Shown one piece after another: positions 1 through 8,310 of a stretch of DNA of 64,000 bases (within the stretch, counting starts at the first letter, position 1; every line of letters begins with the position of its first letter). Under the pieces are notes generated by a model. The model was given only the letters and a program-made list of their open reading frames with translations. It was not told where the DNA came from and made no database searches. Source of the stretch: Gammaproteobacteria bacterium (GTDB taxonomy: Bacteria > Gemmatimonadota > Gemmatimonadetes > Longimicrobiales > Gaopeijiaceae). The DNA is taken from the NCBI GenBank assembly GCA_028820325.1, contig JAPPJO010000146.1, positions 1-64,000 on the forward strand. The letters are read 5' to 3'. The position numbers and the translations under genes were made by a program.

Positions 1-326
1 TCCCGGCGATCGCGCCGCTGGCCGTGGTCGCGGCCTTCACCTCGGAGCGGACGACCTTCGCCATCTACGTCGCCGTGGGCATCGGCATCCTCGGCTACGT
101 CCTGAGGCGCTTCGGCTACCCGGTGATCCCCGTGCTCCTCGGCCTCATCCTCGGCCCGATGCTCGAGTCCAACTTCCGCCGCGCCCTGATCCTCTCGGAC
201 GGAGATCCCCTGATCTTCATCTCATCGCCCATCAGTGTCGGGCTCCTGCTCGCCGCCGCCGGCTTCCTGTTCTACGTCGTGCGGGGACAGCGCAGAACGC
301 AAGGTGGCTCGAGCGGGCAGGCGTAA
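1..326 (+). CDS. TctA-family tripartite tricarboxylate transporter permease, C-terminal part
   Basis: This is the 3' end of a gene that starts outside the window. The visible ~107 residues include two hydrophobic segments and the block RRFGYPVIPVLLGLILGP followed by ESNFRRAL, which I recognise as the C-terminal signature of TctA, the large membrane subunit of tripartite tricarboxylate transporters. Such permeases take up carboxylates with a periplasmic TctC binding protein and a small TctB. The stop TAA is at 324-326. The protein is convergent with the amidase gene that follows. Partners would lie to the left of the window. The substrate cannot be told from this fragment. Confidence 0.8.
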   Translation, partial: PAIAPLAVVAAFTSERTTFAIYVAVGIGILGYVLRRFGYPVIPVLLGLILGPMLESNFRRALILSDGDPLIFISSPISVGLLLAAAGFLFYVVRGQRRTQGGSSGQA

Positions 327-367
327 GGCGCAGAATGTCTTGATGCGGAAAACACTCGCCAGCTGCG

Positions 368-1966
368 CTACCCGCTCGGATCCGGCGCCCTCTCCCGATG
401 AAAGTCCGTCACCGCCTGGTACGCGGCGATCACCGCGAGCAGCCGCTCCTCCCCGAACGGCGGCGCCCCCAGCGTAACCCCGCGCGGCACCCGCGCCCCG
501 GTGGTCTCGTCCGTGTCGAATCCGATGGGCGTGCACGCGAGCGGCAGCCCGACCCCGTCGAACGAACCGCCCGCGCTCGTTACCACGACGTCGCACTGGT
601 TGAAGAGCTGCGTGACCATGCGGTGGCGAAGGAGGTTGCGGGCCTGCTGGACCTTTACGTAGGTGTCGGCGCTCTGGAGCATGCCGTTCAGGAAGCGCGG
701 CAGGCGGTCGGCGAAGTTGCGCACGTCATCGCGCAGTTGCTCGATGAAGAACGCGGTCGGGTCGCCGTGGGAGCCGCCCAAGGGCGGTGACGTCAGGGTT
801 TCCCAGTCATCTGGAAGGGTCACGTCCGGCACGATCTGAACGCCCGGCGTGCGCTCGAGTGCGGTGAGGAAGTCGCGCCTCAGCTCGTTCACGCGCTCGT
901 TGTCGCCGTCGAGATACTCGGGCCACACGCCCACCCGGGTCGTCCAGCGCACGCGCGGCCGGTCGCCTCCGAACGGTGTCGCCGCGAGCGCGTAGTTGGG
1001 GGGCCGCGGGAGGCCGAGCGTCCGCGGATCGTTCGGATCCGGCTGCGCGCACACCTGGAGCAGGATGGCCGCGTCCATGGCGTCGCGCGCCATCGCGCCG
1101 ACGTGGTCGCGCGTGTAGCTGAGCGGGATGATGCCGTGCAGGGAGATGCGGCCGAAGGTGGGCTTGACCGCCGTCAGCCCCTGCGCGGTGGAGGGACCGA
1201 TCACCGAGCCGCCGGTCTGGGTTCCCAGCCCGGCGACCGCGAGCCGGGCCGCCACCGCCGTGCCCGTGCCCGAGGACGATCCCGACGGGCTGTAGCGCAC
1301 GTCGTCCGGGGTCCAGGCGTTGCGCGTGGTCGGCGTGGTGGTGCCGTAAACGCGCGCCCTGCCGCCTGCCAGGTTGCCCATCTGTGCCTTGCCCACGACC
1401 AGGCCGCCGGCAGCGCGCATCAGGGCTACGCAGGTGGCGTCGTAGTCCGGCTGAAAGCCCTCGTATACAAGCGATCCGCCCTCGGTCAGCAGATCCGCCG
1501 TGTAGCAGTTGTCCTTCGGCGCGAGGCACATGCCCCGTAGCGGGGCGCGCCGCTCGTCGGCGGGCGTCCGGGCCAGTTGCGCGAGGAGCGTCTCGCGCGA
1601 CGGACGGTCGGCGTAGGCCTGGTAGGTCCCTTCGAAGGCCTCGATCCGGTCGACGTACGCCTCGACGAGGTCTACCGGCGCCAGCGCGCCCGACCGGACC
1701 AGCGTCATCGACTCCGACATCGTGAGCTGCGTGAGGTCGTCGACCTCCTGAAGCCGGACACCCGCCCCGAAGGCTTCCGGCGTCACCGCCGGGCCGCGCG
1801 GGCTCGCGGCCGCCGGCGTGCGCGCAAACAGGGTGCCGGCCGCCGCGGCCGAAGAAACCCACGCCATCCGCTCCACAAACCAGCGGCGCGAAACCCGCTC
1901 GTCCTGGGGGATGGGGGCCTCGCGGGCCCGGGCGCTCACCGCGCGGCCGGCGCCACCCCCGCTCAT
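368..1966 (-). CDS. Amidase-signature family hydrolase with twin-arginine signal
   Basis: Amidase-signature (AS) enzyme of about 532 residues that would hydrolyse an amide bond in the periplasm. The N-terminus has SRRWF followed by a hydrophobic Ala-rich stretch, a Tat-type signal. The Ser-cisSer-Lys triad is visible: Lys near residue 151 in APKDN, the cis-Ser in the GSSSGTGTA loop near 232, and the nucleophile near 254 in GTQTGGSVIGPS. I chose the ATG at 1966 because it overlaps the stop of the upstream small gene (ATGA); an in-frame ATG at 1987 lies inside that gene. It is the last gene of a ggt-small protein-amidase operon. The context suggests gamma-glutamyl or other amide catabolism, but the substrate is not predictable. 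Confidence 0.9.
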   Translation of the reverse strand: MSGGGAGRAVSARAREAPIPQDERVSRRWFVERMAWVSSAAAAGTLFARTPAAASPRGPAVTPEAFGAGVRLQEVDDLTQLTMSESMTLVRSGALAPVDLVEAYVDRIEAFEGTYQAYADRPSRETLLAQLARTPADERRAPLRGMCLAPKDNCYTADLLTEGGSLVYEGFQPDYDATCVALMRAAGGLVVGKAQMGNLAGGRARVYGTTTPTTRNAWTPDDVRYSPSGSSSGTGTAVAARLAVAGLGTQTGGSVIGPSTAQGLTAVKPTFGRISLHGIIPLSYTRDHVGAMARDAMDAAILLQVCAQPDPNDPRTLGLPRPPNYALAATPFGGDRPRVRWTTRVGVWPEYLDGDNERVNELRRDFLTALERTPGVQIVPDVTLPDDWETLTSPPLGGSHGDPTAFFIEQLRDDVRNFADRLPRFLNGMLQSADTYVKVQQARNLLRHRMVTQLFNQCDVVVTSAGGSFDGVGLPLACTPIGFDTDETTGARVPRGVTLGAPPFGEERLLAVIAAYQAVTDFHRERAPDPSG

Positions 1967-2232
1967 GATCCTGCCTCCCCGGTCCACGCCACCAGCGGCG
2001 CCGGAAAGGCGCTGGGCAGATTGAACTGCGGATCGATGTGGAAGTTGGCGGCCTCCACGTCCTGCCGGAGGATCGAGCGGCCGTTCTCGAGCAGCCGCTC
2101 CTGGTCCATCGGCGCGTCCTCGTCCGACTCCGGCAGCACCGATATGTCGATCCCGAGCAGCCGGTAGCGGGTCAGGATGTAGGCGTTGAGTTCTTCGTCC
2201 GTCGGTTCGGGCGTCTGGGGTCGCGGGCTCAT
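1963..2232 (-). CDS. Small protein of unknown function between ggt and amidase
   Basis: About 89 residues, acidic, without signal peptide or membrane segment; I do not recognise the family. The start ATG at 2232 is preceded by a full AAGGAGG ribosome site (plus-strand 2241-2247) that overlaps the ggt stop, and its stop overlaps the amidase start (ATGA), so it is translationally coupled to both neighbours. It contains the segment LNAYILTRYRLLGIDISVLP and ends in an aromatic-rich tail. Small AtzG/DUF4089-like subunits accompany some amidases, so a partner or chaperone role for the amidase is possible. That is inference from position only. Confidence 0.75.
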   Translation of the reverse strand: MSPRPQTPEPTDEELNAYILTRYRLLGIDISVLPESDEDAPMDQERLLENGRSILRQDVEAANFHIDPQFNLPSAFPAPLVAWTGEAGS

Positions 2233-2245
2233 GGCTCTTTCCTCC

Positions 2246-4081
2246 TTACCATCCAATCACGTAGTCGCTCTTCGCCGGGCTCACGCCGCCGTACATCACG
2301 CCGGTCTCCGGGTCGATCATCACCATCTTCACCGCCCCGGCTCCGGACGCCGCCTGGCGGTAGGGCTGCTGCAGCGGGCTCACCTCCACGCGGTGCCCGA
2401 GGGCGGCCAGCGCCTCGCCCGCCCCCTGGTACAGCACCTCGGGCATCGTCAGCATGCCCCGCATGCGCCCCGGATACATCGACGCGCGGAAGGCGGTGCT
2501 CGTCACCGTGGGCGCCTCCACCGCCTGCTGCACGTTCATGCCGAAGTGCACCACCGCCAGGAACGCCTGCAGCATCGCCTGGGGCTGGTTGTCGCCCCCG
2601 GGGGTGTTCCACGCCAGGTACGGTTGGCCGTCTCTCAGCGCCAGCGCCGGGTTGATGGTGTGGCGGGTGCGCTTGCCCGGCTCGAGCACGTTCACGTCGT
2701 CCGGCTCGAGCCCGTAGTAGGGCATGCGGTTGTTCAGGAAGTAGCCGCCGCCCGGAACCACCATCCCGCTGCCGAAGCTCGAGTTCACGCTGTGCGTCAC
2801 CGAGACCAGGTTGCCGAAGCGGTCCGCGATGGAGAACGACGAGGTCTCGCCGTCCTCCCGATAGAGAACTTCGGGCCGGGAGACGTCCTGCGCCCCGCTC
2901 TCGTACTCCGCGGCCTGTCCCTCGGCCACGGCGGCCATCCTGCGGGGATCGCCGGCTGGAGCCACGCTCATCGCCCGGTCCATGCGGATGAGCCCGCGCC
3001 GCGCGGCCGCGTATTCCTTCGACAGCAATTCCTCGGTGGGAACGTCGCTGAAGCGCGGGTCGGCCACGTAGCGGTTCCGGTCGGCGAAGCCCAGCTTCAT
3101 CGCCTCCGTAACCACATGCACGTATTCCGCGGAGTTGTGGCCCATCGCCTCCAGATCGAAGCCCTCGAGGATGTTCAGCGCCATGAGCATGACGATGCCC
3201 TGCGAGTTGGGCGCGCTCTGGTAGACCTCGAGCCCCTCGTAGCTCACCTGGATCGGATCCGCCTCCTCGGCCTCGTAGCCTGCGAGGTCCTCGTAGCGCA
3301 GCAGTCCGCCCTGCTCCTCGTAGTAGTCCGCGCTCATCCGGGCCAGCCGGCCCCGGTAGAAGGCGTCCGCGCCCTCGCGCGCGATCTCTTCCAGCGATCG
3401 CGCCAGGTCTTCCTGCACGTAGATGTCGCCCACTCCGAGCAGCCTCCCGCCCGGCATCAGCAGCTCACGCGAGGCAGGGTAGGGGGAGATCTTCTCCACC
3501 GAGCGCTCGTGATGCCCGGCAACCCAGAAGTCGAGCGGATGCCCCCGGCGCGCGGCGAGGATCGCGGGCGCCAGCACCTGTTCCCTGGGCAGGCTGCCGT
3601 AGCGCGAGTGGGCCAGCTCGAAGGCGCCCACCGCGCCCGGAACGTCGGTCGACAGCGGCCCGGCGCCGGGGATGCCTCCGTGTTCCTCGTAGAACTCGCG
3701 CGTCGCGAGCGCGGGCGCGTAGCCGGTTCCGTTGATGAAGAGGACGCGGTCCTCGGCGGCGAGATAGGCGACCATGAAGGCGTCTCCCCCGATACCCGCC
3801 TGGTGCTGTTCCACGACCGTCGTCATGTAGAAGACCGCCGAAGCGGCGTCGAAGGCGTTCCCGCCGGCGCGCAGCACCTCCTCGGCGGCCAGCGCCTCCA
3901 GCGGATGCTCCGCCGCGACCATGGCCTCGGTGCCGAGGATGACCGGGCGCCAGACGGGCCGATCGGATGCCTCCTGGGCTCCCGCGGGAGGCGGGCCCGC
4001 AGCGGCGAGCAGGAGCAGGAACATGATCGCGCCAGAGACGCGCGCGGCGTCCCGGCCGGTGGTGCGGAAGATTGCGTTCAT
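2246..4081 (-). CDS. ggt: Gamma-glutamyltransferase
   Basis: Periplasmic gamma-glutamyltranspeptidase of about 611 residues that cleaves or transfers the gamma-glutamyl group of glutathione-like substrates and matures by self-cleavage into two chains. The N-terminus has a hydrophobic signal peptide (IMFLLLLAAAG) ending near AGA-QE. The new N-terminal catalytic Thr is seen near residue 413 in GETSSFSIADRFGN. The oxyanion/substrate block SSFGSGMVVPGGGYFLNNRM and the AWNTPGGDNQPQ region follow. I chose the ATG at 4081 because AGGAGG sits just upstream. It is the first gene of the leftward operon, divergent from exbB. Confidence 0.92.
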   Translation of the reverse strand: MNAIFRTTGRDAARVSGAIMFLLLLAAAGPPPAGAQEASDRPVWRPVILGTEAMVAAEHPLEALAAEEVLRAGGNAFDAASAVFYMTTVVEQHQAGIGGDAFMVAYLAAEDRVLFINGTGYAPALATREFYEEHGGIPGAGPLSTDVPGAVGAFELAHSRYGSLPREQVLAPAILAARRGHPLDFWVAGHHERSVEKISPYPASRELLMPGGRLLGVGDIYVQEDLARSLEEIAREGADAFYRGRLARMSADYYEEQGGLLRYEDLAGYEAEEADPIQVSYEGLEVYQSAPNSQGIVMLMALNILEGFDLEAMGHNSAEYVHVVTEAMKLGFADRNRYVADPRFSDVPTEELLSKEYAAARRGLIRMDRAMSVAPAGDPRRMAAVAEGQAAEYESGAQDVSRPEVLYREDGETSSFSIADRFGNLVSVTHSVNSSFGSGMVVPGGGYFLNNRMPYYGLEPDDVNVLEPGKRTRHTINPALALRDGQPYLAWNTPGGDNQPQAMLQAFLAVVHFGMNVQQAVEAPTVTSTAFRASMYPGRMRGMLTMPEVLYQGAGEALAALGHRVEVSPLQQPYRQAASGAGAVKMVMIDPETGVMYGGVSPAKSDYVIGW

Positions 4082-4109
4082 GGCGTCGCCTCCTGGCGGG
4101 ATTTCGGCG

Positions 4110-4137
4110 TTGACAGGCCGGCGGATGGGCAGATAGT
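4110..4137 (+). promoter_or_regulatory. Sigma-70-type promoter for exbB operon
   Basis: TTGACA (4110-4115), a 16-bp spacer and GATAGT (4132-4137) lie about 100 bp upstream of the exbB start, in the divergent ggt/exbB region. The -10 is followed by TT, as in the promoter before the TPR gene at 33.9 kb. Confidence 0.6.
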
Positions 4138-4237
4138 TTCGCACTGCTGAAGTAGCGCGCACGGTGCGCGCCCGCTAGAGTTCCGTCTGCCCGGGCATCT
4201 GCGATCCCGGCCGAATCCCGTCAAAAGGAAGGCTTCG

Positions 4238-4948
4238 GTGGCCAACGACCAATTCGGACTCCTGACCCTGTTCGCCGACGGCGGATTCATGATGTATCCG
4301 CTGGTCCTGTGCTCGCTTATCGCGCTCGGCGTGATGATCGCCAAGTTCTGGACCCTGTGGGCGGCCCACAAGGACACCGCGAAGGTTCTGGCGGAGGTCG
4401 ACGAGCTGGCCCGGGCCGGGGACATCGACGGCGCCATCGCGGCGGCAGGCTCCAAGCGGGGACCGGCGTCGGCCATCCTCATGGCCGGGCTCCGGCGCAT
4501 CAAGGGGCGCGAAGTGGGCGAGGGCGAGATCGAGCAGGCCGTCAGCACCGTCGGCACCATAGAGCTCGGTTTCCTGGAGCGCGGCCTGGTGGTGCTCGCG
4601 ACCATCGCCAACGTGGCGCCCCTCATGGGCTTCCTGGGCACGGTGGCGGGCATGATCCTCGCGTTCGCGTCGATCGAGGCCGCGGGCAGCGTGGATCCGG
4701 CGCTCGTCGCCGGCGGGATCAAAGTGGCGCTGCTCACCACCGCATCCGGGCTCGCGATTGCGATTCCGGTCAACATCGGATACAACTTCTTCGTCACGCG
4801 CATAGACAAGCTGATCGTCGATATGGAGCAGGGCACGCAGGCGATTCTGAACGTCACCTGGGATCTGGAGAACGCCGGCCATTTGACCGTGGTCGCCAGG
4901 GATCCGATCACCGCCCTGTCCCCGCCCCCGCCGAGTCTGCCCGCCTGA
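4238..4948 (+). CDS. exbB: MotA/TolQ/ExbB-family proton channel protein
   Basis: Inner-membrane proton-channel subunit, 236 residues, that with ExbD converts the proton gradient into force on TonB. Three membrane segments are visible: about 14-37, 110-137 (with the family block PLMGFLGTVAGMILAF) and 148-172 (LLTTASGLAIAIPVN). The start is GTG at 4238, preceded by AAAAGGAAGG. The Pro-rich tail PPPPSLPA is at the C-terminus. It is the first gene of exbB-exbD-exbD-tonB. TolQ is the alternative name; tonB rather than tolA/tolB downstream favours ExbB. Confidence 0.9.
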   Translation: MANDQFGLLTLFADGGFMMYPLVLCSLIALGVMIAKFWTLWAAHKDTAKVLAEVDELARAGDIDGAIAAAGSKRGPASAILMAGLRRIKGREVGEGEIEQAVSTVGTIELGFLERGLVVLATIANVAPLMGFLGTVAGMILAFASIEAAGSVDPALVAGGIKVALLTTASGLAIAIPVNIGYNFFVTRIDKLIVDMEQGTQAILNVTWDLENAGHLTVVARDPITALSPPPPSLPA

Positions 4949-5031
4949 TCGGGCGTGACGGGAACGATACGGGGAGCGGATTGGTAACTTAAGGATTACG
5001 GAACAGCCACAATCGGCGGGAGGACCTGAAG

Positions 5032-5457
5032 ATGGCCGTACTGCAGAACAAGAAATCCAAGGTCAGCGACGAGGTCCCCACCTCCTCGATGGCGGACATC
5101 GCCTTCCTGCTGCTCATCTTCTTCCTGGTCACCACGGTCTTCCCGAAGGACAGCGGGCTGGCGGTGGTGCTTCCCGAGTCCGCGGAAGAGGTCCAGGTCA
5201 GCCAGCGCAACATCCTGCACCTCTCGGTTCTCCCCAACGGCCTGGTGGACGTAAAGCGGGGCGAGAGCACGCAGATTCAGCAGGTGCGCGCCAACGACGT
5301 TGAAGCGATCTGGCGCCAGGGGGTCACCGAGAACCCCAACCTGATCGCCGCGGTCAAGACCCACCCGAACGCGCCCTACAGGTTCATGGTGGATGTCCTC
5401 GACGCCCTGCAGACCGCCGGGGCGGAACGTATTTCCCTGCAGCTGCTGGAGGATTAG
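5032..5457 (+). CDS. exbD: ExbD/TolR-family biopolymer transport protein, first copy
   Basis: A 141-residue single-span protein. The membrane segment SMADIAFLLLIFFLVTTVF (residues 19-37) carries the conserved proton-relay Asp near residue 22, and the rest is the periplasmic domain. It works as the stator partner of ExbB. It is followed after 3 nt by a second exbD, so the two are co-expressed. The two copies share the membrane segment but differ in the periplasmic part, which suggests a hetero-oligomeric or two-role arrangement as in other paired ExbD systems (inference). Confidence 0.9.
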   Translation: MAVLQNKKSKVSDEVPTSSMADIAFLLLIFFLVTTVFPKDSGLAVVLPESAEEVQVSQRNILHLSVLPNGLVDVKRGESTQIQQVRANDVEAIWRQGVTENPNLIAAVKTHPNAPYRFMVDVLDALQTAGAERISLQLLED

Positions 5458-5460
5458 CCG

Positions 5461-5910
5461 ATGGGTATCAAGGCGGGCGGATTTTCGCGCAAATCGAAGG
5501 CTTCCGACGAGATCCCCTCTTCGTCGCTGGCCGACATCGCCTTCCTCCTTCTGATCTTCTTCATGGTCACGACCGTCTTCCGCACCAGCAAGGAGCGGCC
5601 CATCGAGTGGGCGGCGGCGGCGGCCAGCGAGAAGATCGACGAAAAGAGGGAGGACATCCTCCACGTATGGGTTGAGCGCAACGGCGAGGTCTGGGTGAAC
5701 GACCGCAGCATCACCATGACGACCCTGTCCAACATCGTGGCGCCCCTGTACGCGGCCTCGGACCGGCGCCTGGTGATTTCCTTGCGCGCGGACACGGACG
5801 TGCCGTATCAGTTCGTGAACCAGGTCCAGGAGGAACTGCAGGAAGCAAACGTGGTCCGCGTGGTATTCGCGACCGAGTTGGAACGCCGCATGACGAGGGA
5901 GAGACGATGA
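5461..5910 (+). CDS. exbD: ExbD/TolR-family biopolymer transport protein, second copy
   Basis: A 149-residue paralogue of the preceding ExbD. The membrane segment SLADIAFLLLIFFMVTTVF (residues 22-40) keeps the essential Asp at about residue 25. The periplasmic domain is distinct (ASEKIDEKREDILHVWVE and so on). The stop TGA overlaps the tonB start (ATGA at 5907-5910), so translation of the pair is coupled. Paired exbD genes are common in Bacteroidetes- and Gemmatimonadota-like TonB operons. The division of labour between copies is not evident from sequence. Confidence 0.9.
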   Translation: MGIKAGGFSRKSKASDEIPSSSLADIAFLLLIFFMVTTVFRTSKERPIEWAAAAASEKIDEKREDILHVWVERNGEVWVNDRSITMTTLSNIVAPLYAASDRRLVISLRADTDVPYQFVNQVQEELQEANVVRVVFATELERRMTRERR

Positions 5911-6590
5911 GCGACAACGAATCTGTACAGGTGCAGGAAGGCCCGACCCTGACGGCGAACGACCGCTTCAAGAGGTCGTTCAACACCTGGTTCTGGGGAT
6001 CGGTGTTGGCCGCGACCGTGGTTCACTTCGTGATGTTCATGTTCTGGCCGAGCATGACCGCGGAGGACGTCTCGTTCGATTCCGAGGAGCTGGTGGCGAT
6101 CGAACTCCCGCCCGAGATCGAGATTCCCCCGCCGCCCCAGGCGATCAGCCGGCCCGCGACCCCCGTGATCGCCGCGGCCGACATCAGCGAGGACATCACC
6201 ATCGCGCCGACCACCTTCGAGGACAATCCGGTCGAGGAGCTGCCTCCGCCGCCGGACGAGGAGGCGGTCGACATCTCGGCGGCGCCCACCTTCACACCCT
6301 ACACGGTCCGTCCCGACCTCATCAACGAGCCCGAGGTACAGCGCGCGCTGGAGCGGGAGTACCCTCCGATCCTGCGTGACGCGGGCATCGGCGGCACCGT
6401 GAACGTGCAGTTCTTCATCGACGAGGAAGGCAGGGTGCAGAGGACGCTGGTGGCGCAGACCTCGGGACACGCCTCCCTCGATGAGGCCGCGCTGCGCGTC
6501 GCCAACGTGTTCCAGTTCACCCCGGCGCTCAATCTGGACAAGATCGTGCCGGTGTGGATCGCGATTCCCATTACCTTCCAGACGCGTTAG
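5907..6590 (+). CDS. tonB: TonB-family energy transducer
   Basis: A 227-residue periplasm-spanning protein that transmits force to outer-membrane TonB-dependent receptors. It has an N-terminal membrane anchor (about 28-48, VLAATVVHFVMFMFW), a Pro/Glu-rich linker (about 60-120, IELPPEIEIPPPPQ) and a C-terminal TonB domain (about 140-227) with GGTVNVQFFIDEEGRVQ and ASLDEAALRVANVFQFTPA. It starts within the stop of the second exbD. A strong terminator follows at 6616, ending the operon. Confidence 0.92.
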   Translation: MSDNESVQVQEGPTLTANDRFKRSFNTWFWGSVLAATVVHFVMFMFWPSMTAEDVSFDSEELVAIELPPEIEIPPPPQAISRPATPVIAAADISEDITIAPTTFEDNPVEELPPPPDEEAVDISAAPTFTPYTVRPDLINEPEVQRALEREYPPILRDAGIGGTVNVQFFIDEEGRVQRTLVAQTSGHASLDEAALRVANVFQFTPALNLDKIVPVWIAIPITFQTR

Positions 6591-6615
6591 TCGCTTCGGA
6601 CGGTCCGAGCCGGAC

Positions 6616-6655
6616 AGGAACCCCGCCGGAGCTTCCGGCGGGGTTCCTTTGGTTT
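6616..6655 (+). terminator. Intrinsic terminator after tonB
   Basis: A perfect 15-bp stem (6616-6630 with 6634-6648) around a 3-nt loop is followed by the T-rich run TTTGGTTT. It lies 26 nt after the tonB stop and separates the exb/ton operon from yggS. Confidence 0.85.
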
Positions 6656-6690
6656 GTAGGCGACTGGTTCATGGGCGACGGAATGGATCG

Positions 6691-7419
6691 ATGTATCCGG
6701 AAAGGCTGAGGGAAGCGCTGCCGCGCGTCCGCGACGAGGTCGAGGAGGCCGCGCGCCGGAGCGGGCGCACGGGCGCCGACGTGACGCTGGTGGCGGTGAC
6801 CAAGAGCCACCCGCTGGCGGCGGTGGAGGCGGCGCTCGGGGCCGGCATCCGGGATATCGGGGAGAACCGGGTGGAAGAGCTCGAGGTCAAGGTGGGGGCG
6901 CTGGAAGGCCGGCCGGCCCCGCGCTGGCACATGATCGGGCACCTGCAGCGCCGCAAGGCCCCGCGGGTGATCGGGATCTGCGACCTGCTGCACTCGGTGG
7001 ACACGGTTCGGCTGGCCGAGCGGCTCGACCGCTTCGTACCCGCCGGCGCCGCTCCCCTGCCGGTGCTGGTGCAGGTGAACACCTCGGGGGAAGGTACCAA
7101 GAGCGGCATCTCCCCCGCGGAGGCGCCGGAGGCCGTCCAGCGCATCACCGAGCTTCCGGGGCTGTTGGTGCGCGGGCTGATGACCATGGCTCCGTTCACC
7201 GATCGCGAGAGCGTCCTGCGCGGCGCGTTCCGCGCCCTGCGCCGGCTGCACGAGGAACTCGGCTCGCTCGAGGGATACCGCGGGGAGCATCTGTCGATGG
7301 GGATGACCAACGACTTCGGCATTGCGATAGAGGAGGGCAGCACGATGGTCCGCATCGGCACGGCGCTGCTGGGGCCGCGGCCGAGACCGCCCGCGCGGCG
7401 GGCGGGGACGGTTGCATGA
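6691..7419 (+). CDS. yggS: YggS/PROSC-family PLP homeostasis protein
   Basis: A 242-residue cytosolic protein that binds pyridoxal 5'-phosphate and buffers B6 vitamers; it has no known catalytic turnover. The PLP lysine is seen at about residue 38 in VAVTKSHP. Other family blocks are DIGENRVEE, WHMIGHLQRRK, VQVNTSGEGTKSG, GLMTMAPF and LSMGMTNDFGIAIEEGSTMVRIG. I start at the ATG at 6691; further upstream the frame runs into tonB and the terminator. The stop overlaps the next ATG (ATGA at 7416-7419), coupling it to the phosphorylase. Confidence 0.93.
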   Translation: MYPERLREALPRVRDEVEEAARRSGRTGADVTLVAVTKSHPLAAVEAALGAGIRDIGENRVEELEVKVGALEGRPAPRWHMIGHLQRRKAPRVIGICDLLHSVDTVRLAERLDRFVPAGAAPLPVLVQVNTSGEGTKSGISPAEAPEAVQRITELPGLLVRGLMTMAPFTDRESVLRGAFRALRRLHEELGSLEGYRGEHLSMGMTNDFGIAIEEGSTMVRIGTALLGPRPRPPARRAGTVA

Positions 7420-8300
7420 CGACATCGGCGACCGGGACGGGCACGACGACGGCTGCGCCGACCGGCATGGCTTCCGCCAACGACCTCGTCACCCGCATCG
7501 ACGAGGCGGTCGCAGCAGTCCGCGCCCGCTGCACGCTCCACGCCAAGGCGGGCATCGTACTGGGCACCGGGCTGGGCGGCCTGGCGCGCGAGATCGCCGT
7601 TGAGTGCGCCATCGACTACACGGAGCTGCCCCACTTCCCGGTCTCGACGGTGGAGAGCCACGAGGGCCGCCTGCTGCTGGGCACGCTCGACGGGGTTCCC
7701 GTGGTGGCCATGCAGGGCCGCTTCCACCGCTACGAGGGCTACACCCTCCAGCAGGTGACCTTCCCCATCCGGGTGATGGCCGCCCTGGGCGCGGACACCC
7801 TGGTGGTTTCGGCGGCCTGCGGCGGGATGGACCCGCTCTGGCCGGCGGGGCAGCTGGTGGTGCTCGACGACCACATCAACCTCCTGGGCGACAACCCGCT
7901 GGTGGGTCCGAACGCGGATGCGCTGGGCCCGCGCTTTCCGGACATGTCCGAGCCCTACGACCGGGGGCTCCAGCAGGTCGCCCTGGACGCCGCCCTCGCC
8001 CAGGGGATTCCGCTCGCGCGCGCGGTCTACGCGGCCGTGACCGGGCCCTGCCTGGAGACCCGGGCCGAGTACCGCATGCTGCGCGCCATGGGCGCGGACG
8101 TGGTGGGGATGTCCACCGTGCCCGAGGTCATCGTCGCACGCCACATGGGCATGCGGGTGTGCGGCCTGTGCATCGTTACGGACGTCTGCCTCCCGGACGC
8201 GCTGGAGGAGGTCGACGTGCCGACCATCATCCGGGTCGCCATGGAGGCGGAGCCCGGTCTCACCGCGGTGGCCCGCGCGGTCGTCGCCTCGCTGGCGTAG
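7416..8300 (+). CDS. punA: Purine-nucleoside phosphorylase, trimeric (class I) type
   Basis: A 294-residue enzyme of purine salvage that splits purine nucleosides with phosphate. Phosphate-binding and family blocks are visible: GIVLGTGLGGLA, ESHEGRLLLGTL, MQGRFHRYEGY and GPCLETRAEYRMLRAMGADVVGMSTVPEV. The base-recognition position, Asn in human PNP (LITN), is Asp here (IVTD, codon 8181-8183), and the usual TNAAGG is VSAACGG, so base preference may differ from strict 6-oxopurines. The first ~18 residues are Thr/Ala-rich and could be skipped by starting at the ATG at 7467. It is coupled to yggS, with ileS 10 nt downstream. Confidence 0.9.
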   Translation: MTTSATGTGTTTAAPTGMASANDLVTRIDEAVAAVRARCTLHAKAGIVLGTGLGGLAREIAVECAIDYTELPHFPVSTVESHEGRLLLGTLDGVPVVAMQGRFHRYEGYTLQQVTFPIRVMAALGADTLVVSAACGGMDPLWPAGQLVVLDDHINLLGDNPLVGPNADALGPRFPDMSEPYDRGLQQVALDAALAQGIPLARAVYAAVTGPCLETRAEYRMLRAMGADVVGMSTVPEVIVARHMGMRVCGLCIVTDVCLPDALEEVDVPTIIRVAMEAEPGLTAVARAVVASLA

Positions 8301-8310
8301 AACGTCCCCC

